This document shows positions 24,633-34,028 of a DNA stretch of 64,000 bases, piece by piece (the first letter of the stretch is position 1; each line of letters begins with the position of its first letter). Below the pieces are notes generated by a model, which saw only the letters and a list, made by a program, of their open reading frames with translations, ran no database searches and had not been told where the DNA came from. Made by a program: the position numbers and the translations under genes. This DNA comes from CADEFF01 sp964569315 (GTDB lineage Bacteria; Pseudomonadota; Alphaproteobacteria; Dongiales; Dongiaceae), in assembly GCA_964569315.1 (NCBI GenBank), contig CAZMUZ010000002.1, forward strand, positions 31,433 through 95,432, given 5' to 3'.

Positions 24633-26321
24633 ATGTCCCTGCCGAGCTATGTCCATGGCGCGAGCGATGTCCCGCTCATCGGCGAGACCATCGGCCAGCT
24701 CATCGACCGTATCGCGGCACGCTGGCCCGACCGTCCCGCGCTCGTTGTCCGGGACCAGGGCGTACGCTGGAGCTATGCCGAGTTCCTGGCCGAGGTGAAT
24801 CGCGTCGCGGCAGGCCTCGTGGCGCTCGGTCTCGAACCTGGCGACCGCATCGGCATCTGGTCGCCGAACAAGGCCGAATGGGTGGTGCTGCAATTCGCCA
24901 GCGCCAAAGCAGGGCTCATTCTCGTCAACATCAACCCGGCCTACCGCTCGCACGAGCTCGAATACGCGTTGGCGAAATCGGGCTGCAAGGCGCTCGTGCT
25001 CGCGCGCGCCTTCAAGAGCTCGGATTACGTCGGGATGATCCGCGGCCTGGTGCCGGAGCTCGCCGGTTCGGCGCCGGGGGAGTTGCGCGCGGCGAAACTG
25101 CCGGCGCTGCGGCTCCTCGCCGTGATCGACGAGAAGCTGGAGCCGGGCATGATGCCCTTCGCCGCGATTGCGGCCGCGGGAACCGATGCCGCGCGCCGGC
25201 GGCTGGCTGCGCTCGCCGGCAGCCTGCAGTTCGACGACCCGATCAACATCCAGTTCACCTCCGGCACCACCGGCAATCCGAAGGGGGCCACCCTTACCCA
25301 TCACAACGTTCTCAATAACGGCTATTTCATTGGCGAGGCGATGCGGCTGACCGAGCAGGACCGGCTTTGCATCCCCGTGCCGTTCTATCACTGCTTCGGC
25401 ATGGTGCTGGGCAACTTCGCCTGCGTGACCCATGGATCCTGTATGGTGATCCCCGGCGAGGGCTTCGATCCGCTGGCGGTGCTGGAGACGGTCGCGGCTG
25501 AGCGCTGTACCGGCCTCCACGGCGTGCCGACCATGTTCATCGCCGAGCTCGGCCATCCGCGCTTCAAGGAGTTCGATGTCTCGAGCCTGCGCACCGGCAT
25601 CATGGCGGGATCGCCCTGTCCGATCGAGGTCATGCGGCGCGTCGTCGCGGAGATGCATCTTTCCGAGATCACCATCGCCTACGGTATGACCGAGACGAGT
25701 CCGGTCAGCTTCCAGTCCTCCACCGGCGACCCGCTGGAGCGCCGCGTCTCCACGGTCGGTCGCATCCATCCGCATGTCGAGGTGAAGATCGTCGATGCCG
25801 AGGGGCGTATCGTGCCGCGCGGCCAGCCGGGCGAGCTCCTGACGCGGGGCTATTCGGTGATGCAGCGCTATTGGGGCGAACCGGAACGCACCGCGGAATC
25901 GATCGACGATGCGGGGTGGATGCATACCGGCGATCTCGCGACCATCGACGAGGAGGGCTATTGCAACATCGTCGGCCGGATCAAGGACATGGTGATCCGC
26001 GGCGGCGAGAACATCTATCCGCGGGAGATCGAAGAGTTTCTCTATAGCCACGCCAAGATTCAGGACGTGCAGGTCTTCGGCATTCCGCACGAGAAATATG
26101 GCGAGGAGCTTTGCGCCTGGATCCGCCTGAAGCCGGGCGAGCAGGCGACCGATGTCGAGATCGTCGCTTTCTGCCGCGAGCGTATCGCGCATTACAAGGT
26201 GCCGGCCCATATCCGCTTCGTCGAGGCGTTCCCGATGACGGTGACCGGCAAGGTGCAGAAATATCTGATGCGCGAGGCGATGGCGAAGGAGCTGGCGCGC
26301 AGCGAGGCGAAAACCGCCTGA
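24633..26321 (+). CDS. AMP-forming acyl-CoA synthetase
   Basis: A 562-residue ANL-superfamily ligase that activates a carboxylic acid as acyl-AMP, then acyl-CoA. Signature P-loop FTSGTTGNPKG (near 206-216), the YGMTET motif, the hinge-region GRIKDMVIRGGENIYP and the catalytic C-terminal Lys in TVTGKVQK are all present. GAAGGAG precedes ATG 24633; the open frame begins much earlier but without similarity. It resembles medium-chain/FadD-like or methylthiopropionyl-CoA ligases. The substrate is undetermined. Confidence 0.92.
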   Translation: MSLPSYVHGASDVPLIGETIGQLIDRIAARWPDRPALVVRDQGVRWSYAEFLAEVNRVAAGLVALGLEPGDRIGIWSPNKAEWVVLQFASAKAGLILVNINPAYRSHELEYALAKSGCKALVLARAFKSSDYVGMIRGLVPELAGSAPGELRAAKLPALRLLAVIDEKLEPGMMPFAAIAAAGTDAARRRLAALAGSLQFDDPINIQFTSGTTGNPKGATLTHHNVLNNGYFIGEAMRLTEQDRLCIPVPFYHCFGMVLGNFACVTHGSCMVIPGEGFDPLAVLETVAAERCTGLHGVPTMFIAELGHPRFKEFDVSSLRTGIMAGSPCPIEVMRRVVAEMHLSEITIAYGMTETSPVSFQSSTGDPLERRVSTVGRIHPHVEVKIVDAEGRIVPRGQPGELLTRGYSVMQRYWGEPERTAESIDDAGWMHTGDLATIDEEGYCNIVGRIKDMVIRGGENIYPREIEEFLYSHAKIQDVQVFGIPHEKYGEELCAWIRLKPGEQATDVEIVAFCRERIAHYKVPAHIRFVEAFPMTVTGKVQKYLMREAMAKELARSEAKTA

Positions 26322-26589
26322 CGCCGGCCCGGAGCGCGGATCGACGAGCTCCGCACGGGTGTCTCAAGCTTCCTGCCGCGTGGGCGTCTGTCGAATCTGA
26401 TGGATTCCCGACTTTGGGTGGGGCCGGTCGCACAGCGCCGAAAAGGCAGGCGCGCCGCCATGTCCTTCAGATTGTATTACAGAATAGGGTATGCAAGATT
26501 AGACAAAGCGGGACATGACCATAACGGTCGTCCCGGCGGGAGAACCGCGGCCGATCGCTCGGCCGGGCATCGATGGGAGGAGTCTGAAC
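26322..26589. promoter_or_regulatory. Leader/promoter region of the ABC importer operon
   Basis: A 268-bp spacer before the binding protein. An AT-rich patch at about 26463-26505 (around TTGTATTACAGAATAGGG) contrasts with the GC-rich flanks and is the best promoter candidate. GGGAGG at 26575-26580 is the ribosome-binding site for ATG 26590. Confidence 0.4.
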
Positions 26590-27627
26590 ATGTCAGGGAT
26601 TAGGAAAACAAGGCGGATTTGGCTCGGCGGCGTGGCGGCGGTTCTCGCAGCCGGCATCGCCTACGGCGCGGCGGCGGCCAGCAGCCTGACCTTCGTCGGC
26701 TGGGGCGGCGAGGGCCAGGATGCGATGCAGAAGGCCTGGGCCGATCCGTTCCAGGCGGCGAGCGGCACCACCGTCCTGCAGGACGGGCCGACCGACTACG
26801 GCAAGTTCAAGGCCATGGTCGAGAGCGGCAATGTGAGCTGGGACGTGGTCGACGTCGAAGGCAGCTTCGCCTACAAGGCGGCCGGCGAGGGCCTCCTCGA
26901 GCCGCTCGACTTCTCCGTCATCGATACCAAGGACGTCGATCCGCGCTTCGTGTTCGATCACGGCATCGGTTCGCTCACCTGGTCCTGGGTGCTCGGCTAC
27001 AGCAAGGATGCGCTCGGCGACAAGGTGCCGGAAGGCTGGGCGGCGATGTTCGACACCGAGACCTATCCGGGCGGTCGCGCGGTGGTGAAGTGGTTCGCCC
27101 CCGGCATCCTCGAGGTGGCACTCCTCGCCGATGGCGTTGCGCCCGACAAGCTCTATCCGCTCGATGTCGATCGCGCCTTCAAGAAGCTCGATACGATCAA
27201 GAAGGATATCGTCTGGTGGAACAGCGGCGCCGAATCGCAGCAGGCGCTGGTCTCCGGCGAAGCCGTCATGGGCATGTTCTGGAACGGCCGCACCTACATG
27301 CTGCAGCGCGACGGCATGAATATCGGCGTGCAGTGGAACCAGAACCTTTTGACCGCCGACTATGTGGTGGTACCGAAGGGCACGCCCAACAAGGACGCGG
27401 CGATGAAGCTGATCGCCCAGGTCGTGAGCGCCCAGGGCCAGGCCGATCACTCGGCGCTGACCGCCTATGGGCCGGTCAACCTCAAATCGACGGCCATGGT
27501 GCCGGAAGAGGTGCAGCCGGCGCTGCCCTCGAACTATCCCGACAGCCAGGTCGTCATCGATCTGGACTACTGGGTGAAGAACATGGATGCGATCAGCGAG
27601 CGCTGGTACGCTTGGCAGGCCCAGTAA
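26590..27627 (+). CDS. Periplasmic solute-binding protein, PotD/spermidine-putrescine type
   Basis: A 345-residue secreted binding protein. An RKTRR n-region and a hydrophobic stretch (about 10-32) ending GAAAAS give a signal peptide. The mature part has the family-1 extracellular SBP pattern (LTFVGWGGEGQD, SGNVSWDVVDVEGS, MGMFWNGRTYM, YVVVPKGTPNKDAA). It captures a polyamine-like or other small organic cation in the periplasm for the permeases downstream. A hairpin after its stop probably separates its expression level from the permeases. Confidence 0.9.
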   Translation: MSGIRKTRRIWLGGVAAVLAAGIAYGAAAASSLTFVGWGGEGQDAMQKAWADPFQAASGTTVLQDGPTDYGKFKAMVESGNVSWDVVDVEGSFAYKAAGEGLLEPLDFSVIDTKDVDPRFVFDHGIGSLTWSWVLGYSKDALGDKVPEGWAAMFDTETYPGGRAVVKWFAPGILEVALLADGVAPDKLYPLDVDRAFKKLDTIKKDIVWWNSGAESQQALVSGEAVMGMFWNGRTYMLQRDGMNIGVQWNQNLLTADYVVVPKGTPNKDAAMKLIAQVVSAQGQADHSALTAYGPVNLKSTAMVPEEVQPALPSNYPDSQVVIDLDYWVKNMDAISERWYAWQAQ

Positions 27628-27643
27628 CGTCATGACGGCCGGA

Positions 27644-27667
27644 GCGGCGGGCAGGAACTCCCGCCGC
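27644..27667 (+). other. Intercistronic hairpin after the binding-protein gene
   Basis: GCGGCGGG (27644-27651) pairs with CCCGCCGC (27660-27667) over an 8-base loop, 17 bases after the stop. Such hairpins typically stabilise binding-protein mRNA and reduce read-through into permease genes. Confidence 0.45.
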
Positions 27668-27708
27668 CCCGGGCCGATCCCGCGAGGCCGGAGCCGCATG
27701 AGACCGTC

Positions 27709-28575
27709 ATGGTCGATCTAGCCCTGCCGGGCGGCCGCTCCGCGGCGCCGGCTGCCACCCGCCGCGGGCGCGGCATCGGGCCGGCACTCGGCGCGCTCGT
27801 CTTCCTCTTCGTGTTCTTCGTCGTGCCGCTCTCCGCGCTGCTGCTGCGGAGCGTGACCGATCCCGAGCCCGGCATCGGGAACTACGTCCGGCTGCTTACC
27901 GACGAGACCTATGCGCGGGTGCTGTTCAACACCTTCGCGGTCGCCACAGTCGTCACCATCGTCACGCTTTTGCTCGGCTATCCGGTTGCCTGGCTCCTGG
28001 TGATCCTGCCCTCGCGCGTGGCGCGCTGGCTCTTCGCCATCATCCTGCTCTCGATGTGGACCAATCTTCTGGCGCGCACCTTCGCCTGGGTGGTGCTGCT
28101 GCAGAAGACCGGCGTCATCAACCGTATGCTGATGAACATCGGCCTCATCGATGCGCCGCTGCCGCTGCTCAACAACCTCACCGGCGTCACCATCGGCATG
28201 ACCTACATCATGCTGCCCTTCATCATCCTGCCGCTCCATGCGAGCCTATCGGGGCTCGATCCGTCGCTGATGCAAGTGGCGTCCATCTCCGGCGCGCGCC
28301 CGCGGCAGGTTTTTTTCCGGGTGATGCTGCCGCTCTCCCTGCCCGGGCTCGGCACCGGTGCGCTCATGGTCTTCGTCATGGCGCTCGGCTATTACGTGAC
28401 GCCGGCCATGCTCGGCGGCGCCAGCAACATGATGCTGGCCGAGCTCATTGCCCAGCATGTGCAGACCCAGCTCAATTGGGGGCTCGGCAGCGCCGGCGCC
28501 TTCATCCTCCTCGCGGTCACGCTCGCGCTCTATGCCGTCTATGTGCGCGGCATCGGCTTCGGCCGGCTGAAATAG
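27709..28575 (+). CDS. ABC transporter permease, PotB type
   Basis: A 288-residue inner-membrane permease with about six hydrophobic segments; the first spans about residues 24-45. The coupling loop that contacts the ATPase is ...QVASISGARPRQVFFRVMLPLSLPG, matching the EAA motif. ATG 27709 is used. It is followed after 10 bases by the second permease, the usual PotB-PotC order. It forms the channel for the solute delivered by the upstream binding protein. Confidence 0.9.
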   Translation: MVDLALPGGRSAAPAATRRGRGIGPALGALVFLFVFFVVPLSALLLRSVTDPEPGIGNYVRLLTDETYARVLFNTFAVATVVTIVTLLLGYPVAWLLVILPSRVARWLFAIILLSMWTNLLARTFAWVVLLQKTGVINRMLMNIGLIDAPLPLLNNLTGVTIGMTYIMLPFIILPLHASLSGLDPSLMQVASISGARPRQVFFRVMLPLSLPGLGTGALMVFVMALGYYVTPAMLGGASNMMLAELIAQHVQTQLNWGLGSAGAFILLAVTLALYAVYVRGIGFGRLK

Positions 28576-28585
28576 GCAGGCGCCG

Positions 28586-29386
28586 ATGCTGCTTTCGCTC
28601 CATCGGATGGGACCCGGCCGCTTCGTGCTCTACGGCATCGGGCTTGCCGTCGCCGCTTTCCTGCTGCTGCCGATCGTCTTCATCGGCGCGCTCTCCTTCG
28701 GTTCCTCCAAATGGCTCCAGTTCCCGCCGCCGGACTGGACCATCAAGTGGTACGTCGAGTTCTTCGCCGATCCACGCTGGATCCAGGCGATCTGGACGAG
28801 CTTCAAGATCGGCATCGCTGTCACAGTCCTCTCGGTGGCGCTGGCGCTCCCGGCGTCCTTTGCGCTGGTGCGCGGCCAGTTCCGCGGCCGCGGCTTGCTG
28901 CGCGCCTTCTTCATCAGCCCGATGATCGTGCCGCTGGTCATCATCGCGATCGCTCTTTACGCGCTGTCGCTCCGCATCGGCCTCAATGGCAGCTTCCTCG
29001 GCTTCGTCGTGGCGCATCTGATCCTGGCGTTGCCCTTCGCCATGATCTGCATCACCAACGCGCTCGAGGGCTTCGACGAATCCATGGAGAAAGCGGCGAT
29101 CGTCTGCGGCGCGACGCCGCTCCAGGCGATCTGGCGCATCACCATCCCGTCGATCCGGCTCGGCATCTTCGCCGGCGCGATCTTCTCTTTTCTTGCCTCC
29201 TGGGACGAGGTGGTGGTTGCGATCTTCATGGCGAGCCCGACCATGCAGACCCTGCCGGTGCGCATGTGGTCGGCCCTCAGGCTCGATCTCTCGCCGGTCA
29301 TGGCGGCGGCCTCGACCATGCTTATCCTGCTCACCGTCGTCGTGCTCGGCACGGTGGCCCTGCTGCGGCGCAGACAGCCCCGCTGA
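28586..29386 (+). CDS. ABC transporter permease, PotC type
   Basis: A 266-residue permease, the partner of the preceding gene. The EAA loop reads EKAAIVCGATPLQAIWRI followed by TIPSIRLG, and about six membrane segments are visible. Intact, unlike the related fragment at 22198-22460. The matching ATPase (PotA type) is displaced to 36347, after the catabolic genes, suggesting the importer and enzymes form one functional unit. Confidence 0.9.
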   Translation: MLLSLHRMGPGRFVLYGIGLAVAAFLLLPIVFIGALSFGSSKWLQFPPPDWTIKWYVEFFADPRWIQAIWTSFKIGIAVTVLSVALALPASFALVRGQFRGRGLLRAFFISPMIVPLVIIAIALYALSLRIGLNGSFLGFVVAHLILALPFAMICITNALEGFDESMEKAAIVCGATPLQAIWRITIPSIRLGIFAGAIFSFLASWDEVVVAIFMASPTMQTLPVRMWSALRLDLSPVMAAASTMLILLTVVVLGTVALLRRRQPR

Positions 29387-29408
29387 TCGGCAGTATCCTT
29401 GCGGTCGA

Positions 29409-29429
29409 GCCCGCGGGCGGTTCGCGGGC
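29409..29429 (+). other. Hairpin between the PotC-type gene and the PucR-type regulator
   Basis: GCCCGCG (29409-29415) and CGCGGGC (29423-29429) form a 7-bp stem with a 7-base loop. There is no U tract, so its role is uncertain. Confidence 0.3.
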
Positions 29430-29481
29430 ATCGCATTCCCGCGCCGGCCTGCGGCGCGCTTTGCGGGGCGAAACGCGGACG

Positions 29482-31302
29482 ATGACGCAGAGCCTGGCGG
29501 AACGGCTTCGAAGCCTCGCGCAGATCGCGAGCCTGGTGAATTCCGGCACTGCGCTGCCCGAGATCCTCGAGCGCATCACGGTTGCCGTCTGCCAGCGCTC
29601 GCCCTGGTCCAGCAGCGCGCTCATGGCGCTCGACGAGCGCAGCGGCTTTTCCGAGCTCGTGGCGCGTTACGACCCGCTCTATGCGAAACCGGTCGGGGAT
29701 CGCGACCGCTGGCCGCTGGAGACGAGCCCCACCCGGACGGTGCTGGCGACCGGCACGCTCCTCGTCATTCCCGACGCGCAGGAAGCGGCCGATTATGCGG
29801 GCTATCGCGCGGAGGCGCGGCTGCGCGCCTACCGGACGGTCGTGCTGCTGCCGCTGCGCGCCGCGGACGGGCAGGGCCGCGGGCTCGTCATGTCGGTCCA
29901 TGCGCATGAGGTCCGCAACATCGACGAGGACGAACTCGCATTCCTCGCCGCCGTCGCGGAGCTCGCTTCGCTGGCGGTCGAGAAGGCGGAGCTGCTGCAG
30001 CTCGAGCGCCAGCAGACGACCCATTTACGGCAAGTACTCGAGCTCCATGCAGCCGCCATGGAGCGAGTGCTGGCCGGCCATCCGATTCCGGAGCTCGCGA
30101 AGCTGGTGGCGTCCGACCTGCCGCTGCCGCTCGTGATCCTCGATTTCACCAGCCATCGCGCAATCGCCGAGAAGTCCCCGCTGGCGACGGTCGCCGACGC
30201 CGAATGGCAGGCTGCGGTGCGGGGCCGCGGCTACGCCCATTTCGCCGAGATACTGGCTTCGGCGCCGGCCGGCGCCTTCGAGCGCGCGCGCGACCTGTCG
30301 TTGCGGCCGCTCGGCTTCGAGAACGTTGTGTCGGCCATTCTCGAACCCTGCCTCGTGGAGGGCGCAATCCTCGGCGGCATCATCCTCTTCACGGCCGGCC
30401 GGCCGATCGACAGCTTCGAGGCGCTGGCAGCGCAGGGCCTGCGCTCCGCGCTCTCGGTGGCACTGCTGCGGGCGCAGGTGCGTTTCACGACCCAGGCGGA
30501 GACCCACGGCGAATTCTTCCAGCGGCTCTTCAGCGGCAACTGGCGGGACCGCGAGGAAACGCTCGCGAGGGCGGGCCATCTGGGCTTGACGCTCGAGGCG
30601 GCGCGTTTCGCCCTGCTGCAGGACGATGCGGATAAGCCCAAGGATGCCGCGTCGCGCGCTTCCCTCCAGCGTGCCCTGCTCGCTGTCGCGCAGCGGAGTC
30701 TGCCGGCGGCGAGCGCCTTCGCCGACGGCGGCGCGGAACTCCTCCATCTGCCGGCCGCGGCGCTCGACGAGAAAGCGTTCGGCCGCCTGATGCAGCGGCT
30801 CGTCGAGGAGATGCAGCGCCAGACGGGCCGTCGCCCGATCGCCGTGCTGAGCCGTGTTTGCGCGGCACTCGACGACTATCGCGATGCGCGCCAGGCGGTT
30901 GCGCGCACCGTCGATCTCGCGCGCCGCCTCGGCCGCAGCGGCGTGGTGGCGGAGGGCGATTTTGGGCCCTTTGCACGGCTCATTGCGGCGGCGGACCGGG
31001 AGGAGCTCCGACGCTTCGTTGCCGATACGGTCGGCCGGCTCGAGGTCCATGACCGCGGCCATGGCGGGGAGATGCTGCCGACTTTGGAGGCCTTCTTCGC
31101 CCATCACGGGCGCTATCAGGCCGCCGCCGACGCGCTCGGCATCCATGTGACGACGTTGCGCTACCGGCTGCGCCGGGTTGCCGAGCTTTTCGGCATCGCG
31201 CTCGAGGACGCCGATAGCCGGATCGCGCTGGAACTGGCCCTCCGCATGCGCCGGGGCCTCGCGGCGGATACCGAGCAGAGCTCCTCTGTTTCGAGTAAAT
31301 AA
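29482..31302 (+). CDS. GAF-domain PucR/CdaR-type transcriptional regulator
   Basis: A 606-residue regulator. The N-terminal part (about 1-175) is a GAF sensor domain (ASLVNSGTALPEILERITVAV). A middle region follows, and the C-terminus holds the PucR-type helix-turn-helix: HHGRYQAAADALGIHVTTLR and YRLRRVAELFGI near residues 545-585. PucR-type proteins activate catabolic genes for purines, polyamines and similar compounds. ATG 29482 is the start used; the frame is open upstream without similarity. Placed after the importer genes, it probably senses their substrate or a metabolite. Confidence 0.85.
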   Translation: MTQSLAERLRSLAQIASLVNSGTALPEILERITVAVCQRSPWSSSALMALDERSGFSELVARYDPLYAKPVGDRDRWPLETSPTRTVLATGTLLVIPDAQEAADYAGYRAEARLRAYRTVVLLPLRAADGQGRGLVMSVHAHEVRNIDEDELAFLAAVAELASLAVEKAELLQLERQQTTHLRQVLELHAAAMERVLAGHPIPELAKLVASDLPLPLVILDFTSHRAIAEKSPLATVADAEWQAAVRGRGYAHFAEILASAPAGAFERARDLSLRPLGFENVVSAILEPCLVEGAILGGIILFTAGRPIDSFEALAAQGLRSALSVALLRAQVRFTTQAETHGEFFQRLFSGNWRDREETLARAGHLGLTLEAARFALLQDDADKPKDAASRASLQRALLAVAQRSLPAASAFADGGAELLHLPAAALDEKAFGRLMQRLVEEMQRQTGRRPIAVLSRVCAALDDYRDARQAVARTVDLARRLGRSGVVAEGDFGPFARLIAAADREELRRFVADTVGRLEVHDRGHGGEMLPTLEAFFAHHGRYQAAADALGIHVTTLRYRLRRVAELFGIALEDADSRIALELALRMRRGLAADTEQSSSVSSK

Positions 31303-31403
31303 ACCATCCGTTCTGCTCTGAATAGGAGGAAGCCAGGCGACTATGCTGCGCCTAGCTTTCCCGGGCGGGCGCGAACGCCCGGACGAGACCCAGGGAGAGA
31401 GCC

Positions 31404-32474
31404 ATGAAGTTCAGCCTCGCGATCAACATGGAGCGGATGAGCCCGGATATCGACATGCGCGATGTCGCGCGGCATACGCTGGAGATGGTGCAGATGGCCG
31501 ACGAGGCCGGCTTCGAGATCGCCTGGGCGGCGGAGCACCACGCGATCGAGATGACCATCGCGCCCGGTCCGTTCCAGATGCTGGCCTGGTGGGGCGCTCA
31601 CACCGACAAGATCCGGCTCGGCACCGCGGTGGCGGTGGCACCCTACTGGCACCCGATCAAGCTCGCAGGCGAAGCCGGCATGCTCGATCTCGTCACCGGG
31701 GGCCGCCTTGAGCTCGGTCTCGGCTGCGGTGCCTATCAGCGCGAGTTCAATCGCATGGCCCGTGGCGTCAAGGCGCAGGAAGCCGTGCCCTACATGCTCG
31801 AGATGCTGCCGGTGCTGAAGAAGCTCTGGGCCGGCGACTACGAGCATAACGGGACCTACTGGTCCTTCCCGAAATCGACCGCCTGCCCGAAGCCCCTGCA
31901 ATCGCCGCATCCGCCGGTCTGGGTCGCGGCGCGCAACCCCGTCTCCTTCGACTGGGCCGTGGCTAATGGCTGCAACATCATGACCTGGGCGCTGTCGCGG
32001 CCGATGTCGGAGGTCGAGCTCTACAAGCAGCGCTTCGAGGAAGCCGTCTCGCGCGCGCCGGCCGGCACCAAGCGGCCGCGGCTCCTGACGATGCGCTACA
32101 CGGCGGTCTATGCGAAGTCGGACCAGTGGGAGGTCCCGATCCGCGCCGTGCAACGCCAGGGCGCGCAGTTCGAGAACCTCTTCCGCGAGCTCGGCAGCGT
32201 CGATAACGGGTTCCCCGAGGAGATCGACCTCGCTTCGTTGCAGCATCGTGCGGAATACGACCCCGAAATGCTGCGCACCAACCTCATGTTCGGCAGTCCG
32301 GACGAGGTAATCGCCAAGCTCGACCAGTATGCAGCGCTGGGCATCGAGAATTTCCTCTATTGCGCCAGCTACGGCCTGCCCATGGCCGAGCAGAAGAAGT
32401 CGCTGAAGCTCTTCATCGACGAGGTCATGCCGGCCTTCCGCGCCGATTCCCGGCGGAAGCGCAGCGCGGCCTGA
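31404..32474 (+). CDS. LLM class flavin-dependent oxidoreductase (copy 1)
   Basis: A 356-residue luciferase-like monooxygenase fold. Typical segments are AWAAEHHAIEM near residue 40, IRLGTAVAVAPYWHP near 70, and GRLELGLGCGAYQREF near 105. These enzymes use reduced flavin from a separate reductase to oxidise diverse substrates. GGGAGAG precedes ATG 31404. A close paralogue of identical length lies at 40250-41320 on the other strand, and each LLM gene neighbours an aldehyde dehydrogenase paralogue. No flavin reductase is present in the window. Confidence 0.9.
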   Translation: MKFSLAINMERMSPDIDMRDVARHTLEMVQMADEAGFEIAWAAEHHAIEMTIAPGPFQMLAWWGAHTDKIRLGTAVAVAPYWHPIKLAGEAGMLDLVTGGRLELGLGCGAYQREFNRMARGVKAQEAVPYMLEMLPVLKKLWAGDYEHNGTYWSFPKSTACPKPLQSPHPPVWVAARNPVSFDWAVANGCNIMTWALSRPMSEVELYKQRFEEAVSRAPAGTKRPRLLTMRYTAVYAKSDQWEVPIRAVQRQGAQFENLFRELGSVDNGFPEEIDLASLQHRAEYDPEMLRTNLMFGSPDEVIAKLDQYAALGIENFLYCASYGLPMAEQKKSLKLFIDEVMPAFRADSRRKRSAA

Positions 32475-32620
32475 CCTGATTACGGGCTGATTCCGGGGCG
32501 GGGGTGGCGCGAAATGCCGGCTCCGCCCGCTTTTCCGACGCCATCTTCTCGCGCAGCGCGAAACGCCGGTGCCTCCATGGCCGAACCGAGCTTGAGCGAT
32601 TTCACGCGACCGGCTAGATG

Positions 32621-32637
32621 TATAATACCGTATTATA
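32621..32637. promoter_or_regulatory. Palindromic operator upstream of the GntR gene
   Basis: TATAATACCGTATTATA: perfect 8-bp arms around a single central C, AT-rich in GC-rich DNA, ending 14 bases before the GntR start. The left arm contains a TATAAT that could be the -10 box, so binding would block transcription. The size and symmetry fit a GntR/FCD dimer site and suggest autoregulation. Confidence 0.6.
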
Positions 32638-32651
32638 GAAGAGGTGGAACC

Positions 32652-33362
32652 ATGGCGGATATGGAGGAGGGCGGGGCGCTGCCGTCGCTTCGCGTAGCGC
32701 GCGCCTCGGTCACGCTCCGCCAGCAGGTGCTCGATATCCTGCGCAATGCGATCCTGGAATTCCGGTTCAAGCCGGGCGACCGGCTGATCGAGCGGGAGAT
32801 CTGCGAGCTTACCGGCGTCAGCCGCACCAGCGTCCGCGAGGCGCTGCGCCACCTCGAATCGGAGGGGCTCGTCCGCAACTTGCCGAACAAGGGCCCGATC
32901 GTGGCGACCGTGACGGCCGAGGAGGCGCTGCAGATTTACGAGGTGCGTCGCGCGCTCGAAGGTCTTGCCGGGAGGCTCTTCGCGGAGCGGGCGACGGATC
33001 CGCAGGTAAAGGCGCTGGAAGCGGCGCTGGCGCGCCTCGGCGAGGCGTTTTCCGGCATGGACCGCCGGGAGATCGTCGCCGAAACCAACCGGCTCTACGA
33101 GGTCCTGCTCGAAGGCTGCGGCAACGCGGTGATCCGCGATCTGATCCGCTCGCTCAATGCCCGCGTCGTCTTCCTGCGCGCGACCTCGATGTCGCAGCCG
33201 GGCCGCGCCCCGGGCAGCCTGGTCGAGATGCAGCGGATCGTGGCGGCGATCGTTCGGCGCGATCCCGACGCCGCCGAGCTCGCCTGCAAGGATCATGTCG
33301 ATCGCGCCTGCGCGGCGGCGCTCGATGTCATCAAGCGGGGCGGCGTGGGCGCCGTCCGCTAG
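32652..33362 (+). CDS. GntR family regulator with FCD ligand-binding domain
   Basis: A 236-residue regulator: winged helix (about 16-85, with LIEREICELTGVSRTSVREALRHLESEGLV) and an all-helical FCD domain (about 92-225) ending in the histidine-containing CKDHVDRACAAAL. FCD domains bind organic acids, often with a metal. ATG 32652 is set by GAGGTGG at 32641-32647. The palindrome immediately upstream is its likely operator. It probably represses the genes that follow or the whole catabolic block. Confidence 0.9.
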   Translation: MADMEEGGALPSLRVARASVTLRQQVLDILRNAILEFRFKPGDRLIEREICELTGVSRTSVREALRHLESEGLVRNLPNKGPIVATVTAEEALQIYEVRRALEGLAGRLFAERATDPQVKALEAALARLGEAFSGMDRREIVAETNRLYEVLLEGCGNAVIRDLIRSLNARVVFLRATSMSQPGRAPGSLVEMQRIVAAIVRRDPDAAELACKDHVDRACAAALDVIKRGGVGAVR

Positions 33363-33428
33363 TTCATGTCGCTGCGCCGCCCGGCCTCGAGGAGGTCCGG
33401 GTTCGCGAGGCGGAAAAAGGGGTCGTTC

Positions 33429-34028
33429 GTGACGGGTGAGATTCGCAAGATCGTTCGCTATGCCGAGGACAGCTTCATCGAGGGCGGCAAGGCCGGCACG
33501 CACCCGATCCGCATGGCGGCGGTGGCGGCGGTGGTTCGCAACCCCTGGGCGGGGCGGGGTTTCGTCGAGAACCTTCGGCCGGAGATCCTTGCCGTGGCGC
33601 CGCCTCTCGCCGAGAAGATGGTGCCGATCCTGCTCGAGCTCTGCGGCGGCGCTGCCGCCATCGAGGCCTATGGCAAGGCGGCCGTGGTCGGCAGCGCGGG
33701 CGAGATCGAGCATGCCTCGGCCCTCATCCATACGCTCCGCTTCGGCAACATCTTCCGCAGCGCCGTCGGCGGCGATTCCTATCTGAGCTTCACCAACAAG
33801 CGCGGCGGACCGGGCTGCGCGATCGCCGTTCCGATGATGCACAAGAAGGATGCGGGCATGCGCTCGCACTATCTGACGGTCGAATTCACCATCAACGACG
33901 CACCCGGACCGGAGGAGATCGTCGTCGCGCTCGGCGCCTCGACCGGCGGGCGCCTGCATCCGCGCATCGGCGACCGCTATCAGGACATGAAGGAAATGGG
34001 CGTGACCGAGGGGCAGCCGAAGGCATGA
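33429..34028 (+). CDS. DUF1185 (amino acid synthesis) family protein
   Basis: A 199-residue protein of the poorly characterised DUF1185 'amino acid synthesis' family. Characteristic strings are KIVRYAEDSFIEGG at the start, AVVRNPWAGRG near 35, the IEAYGKAAVVGSAGEIEHASA stretch near 78, and VALGASTGGRLHPRIGDR near the end. I start at GTG 33429, preceded by AAAAAGGGG; an ATG at 33366 would add a basic tail not seen in the family. It overlaps the hydrolase start (ATGA). The family often sits with LLM monooxygenases and hydrolases, but its reaction is not known. Confidence 0.82.
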   Translation: MTGEIRKIVRYAEDSFIEGGKAGTHPIRMAAVAAVVRNPWAGRGFVENLRPEILAVAPPLAEKMVPILLELCGGAAAIEAYGKAAVVGSAGEIEHASALIHTLRFGNIFRSAVGGDSYLSFTNKRGGPGCAIAVPMMHKKDAGMRSHYLTVEFTINDAPGPEEIVVALGASTGGRLHPRIGDRYQDMKEMGVTEGQPKA

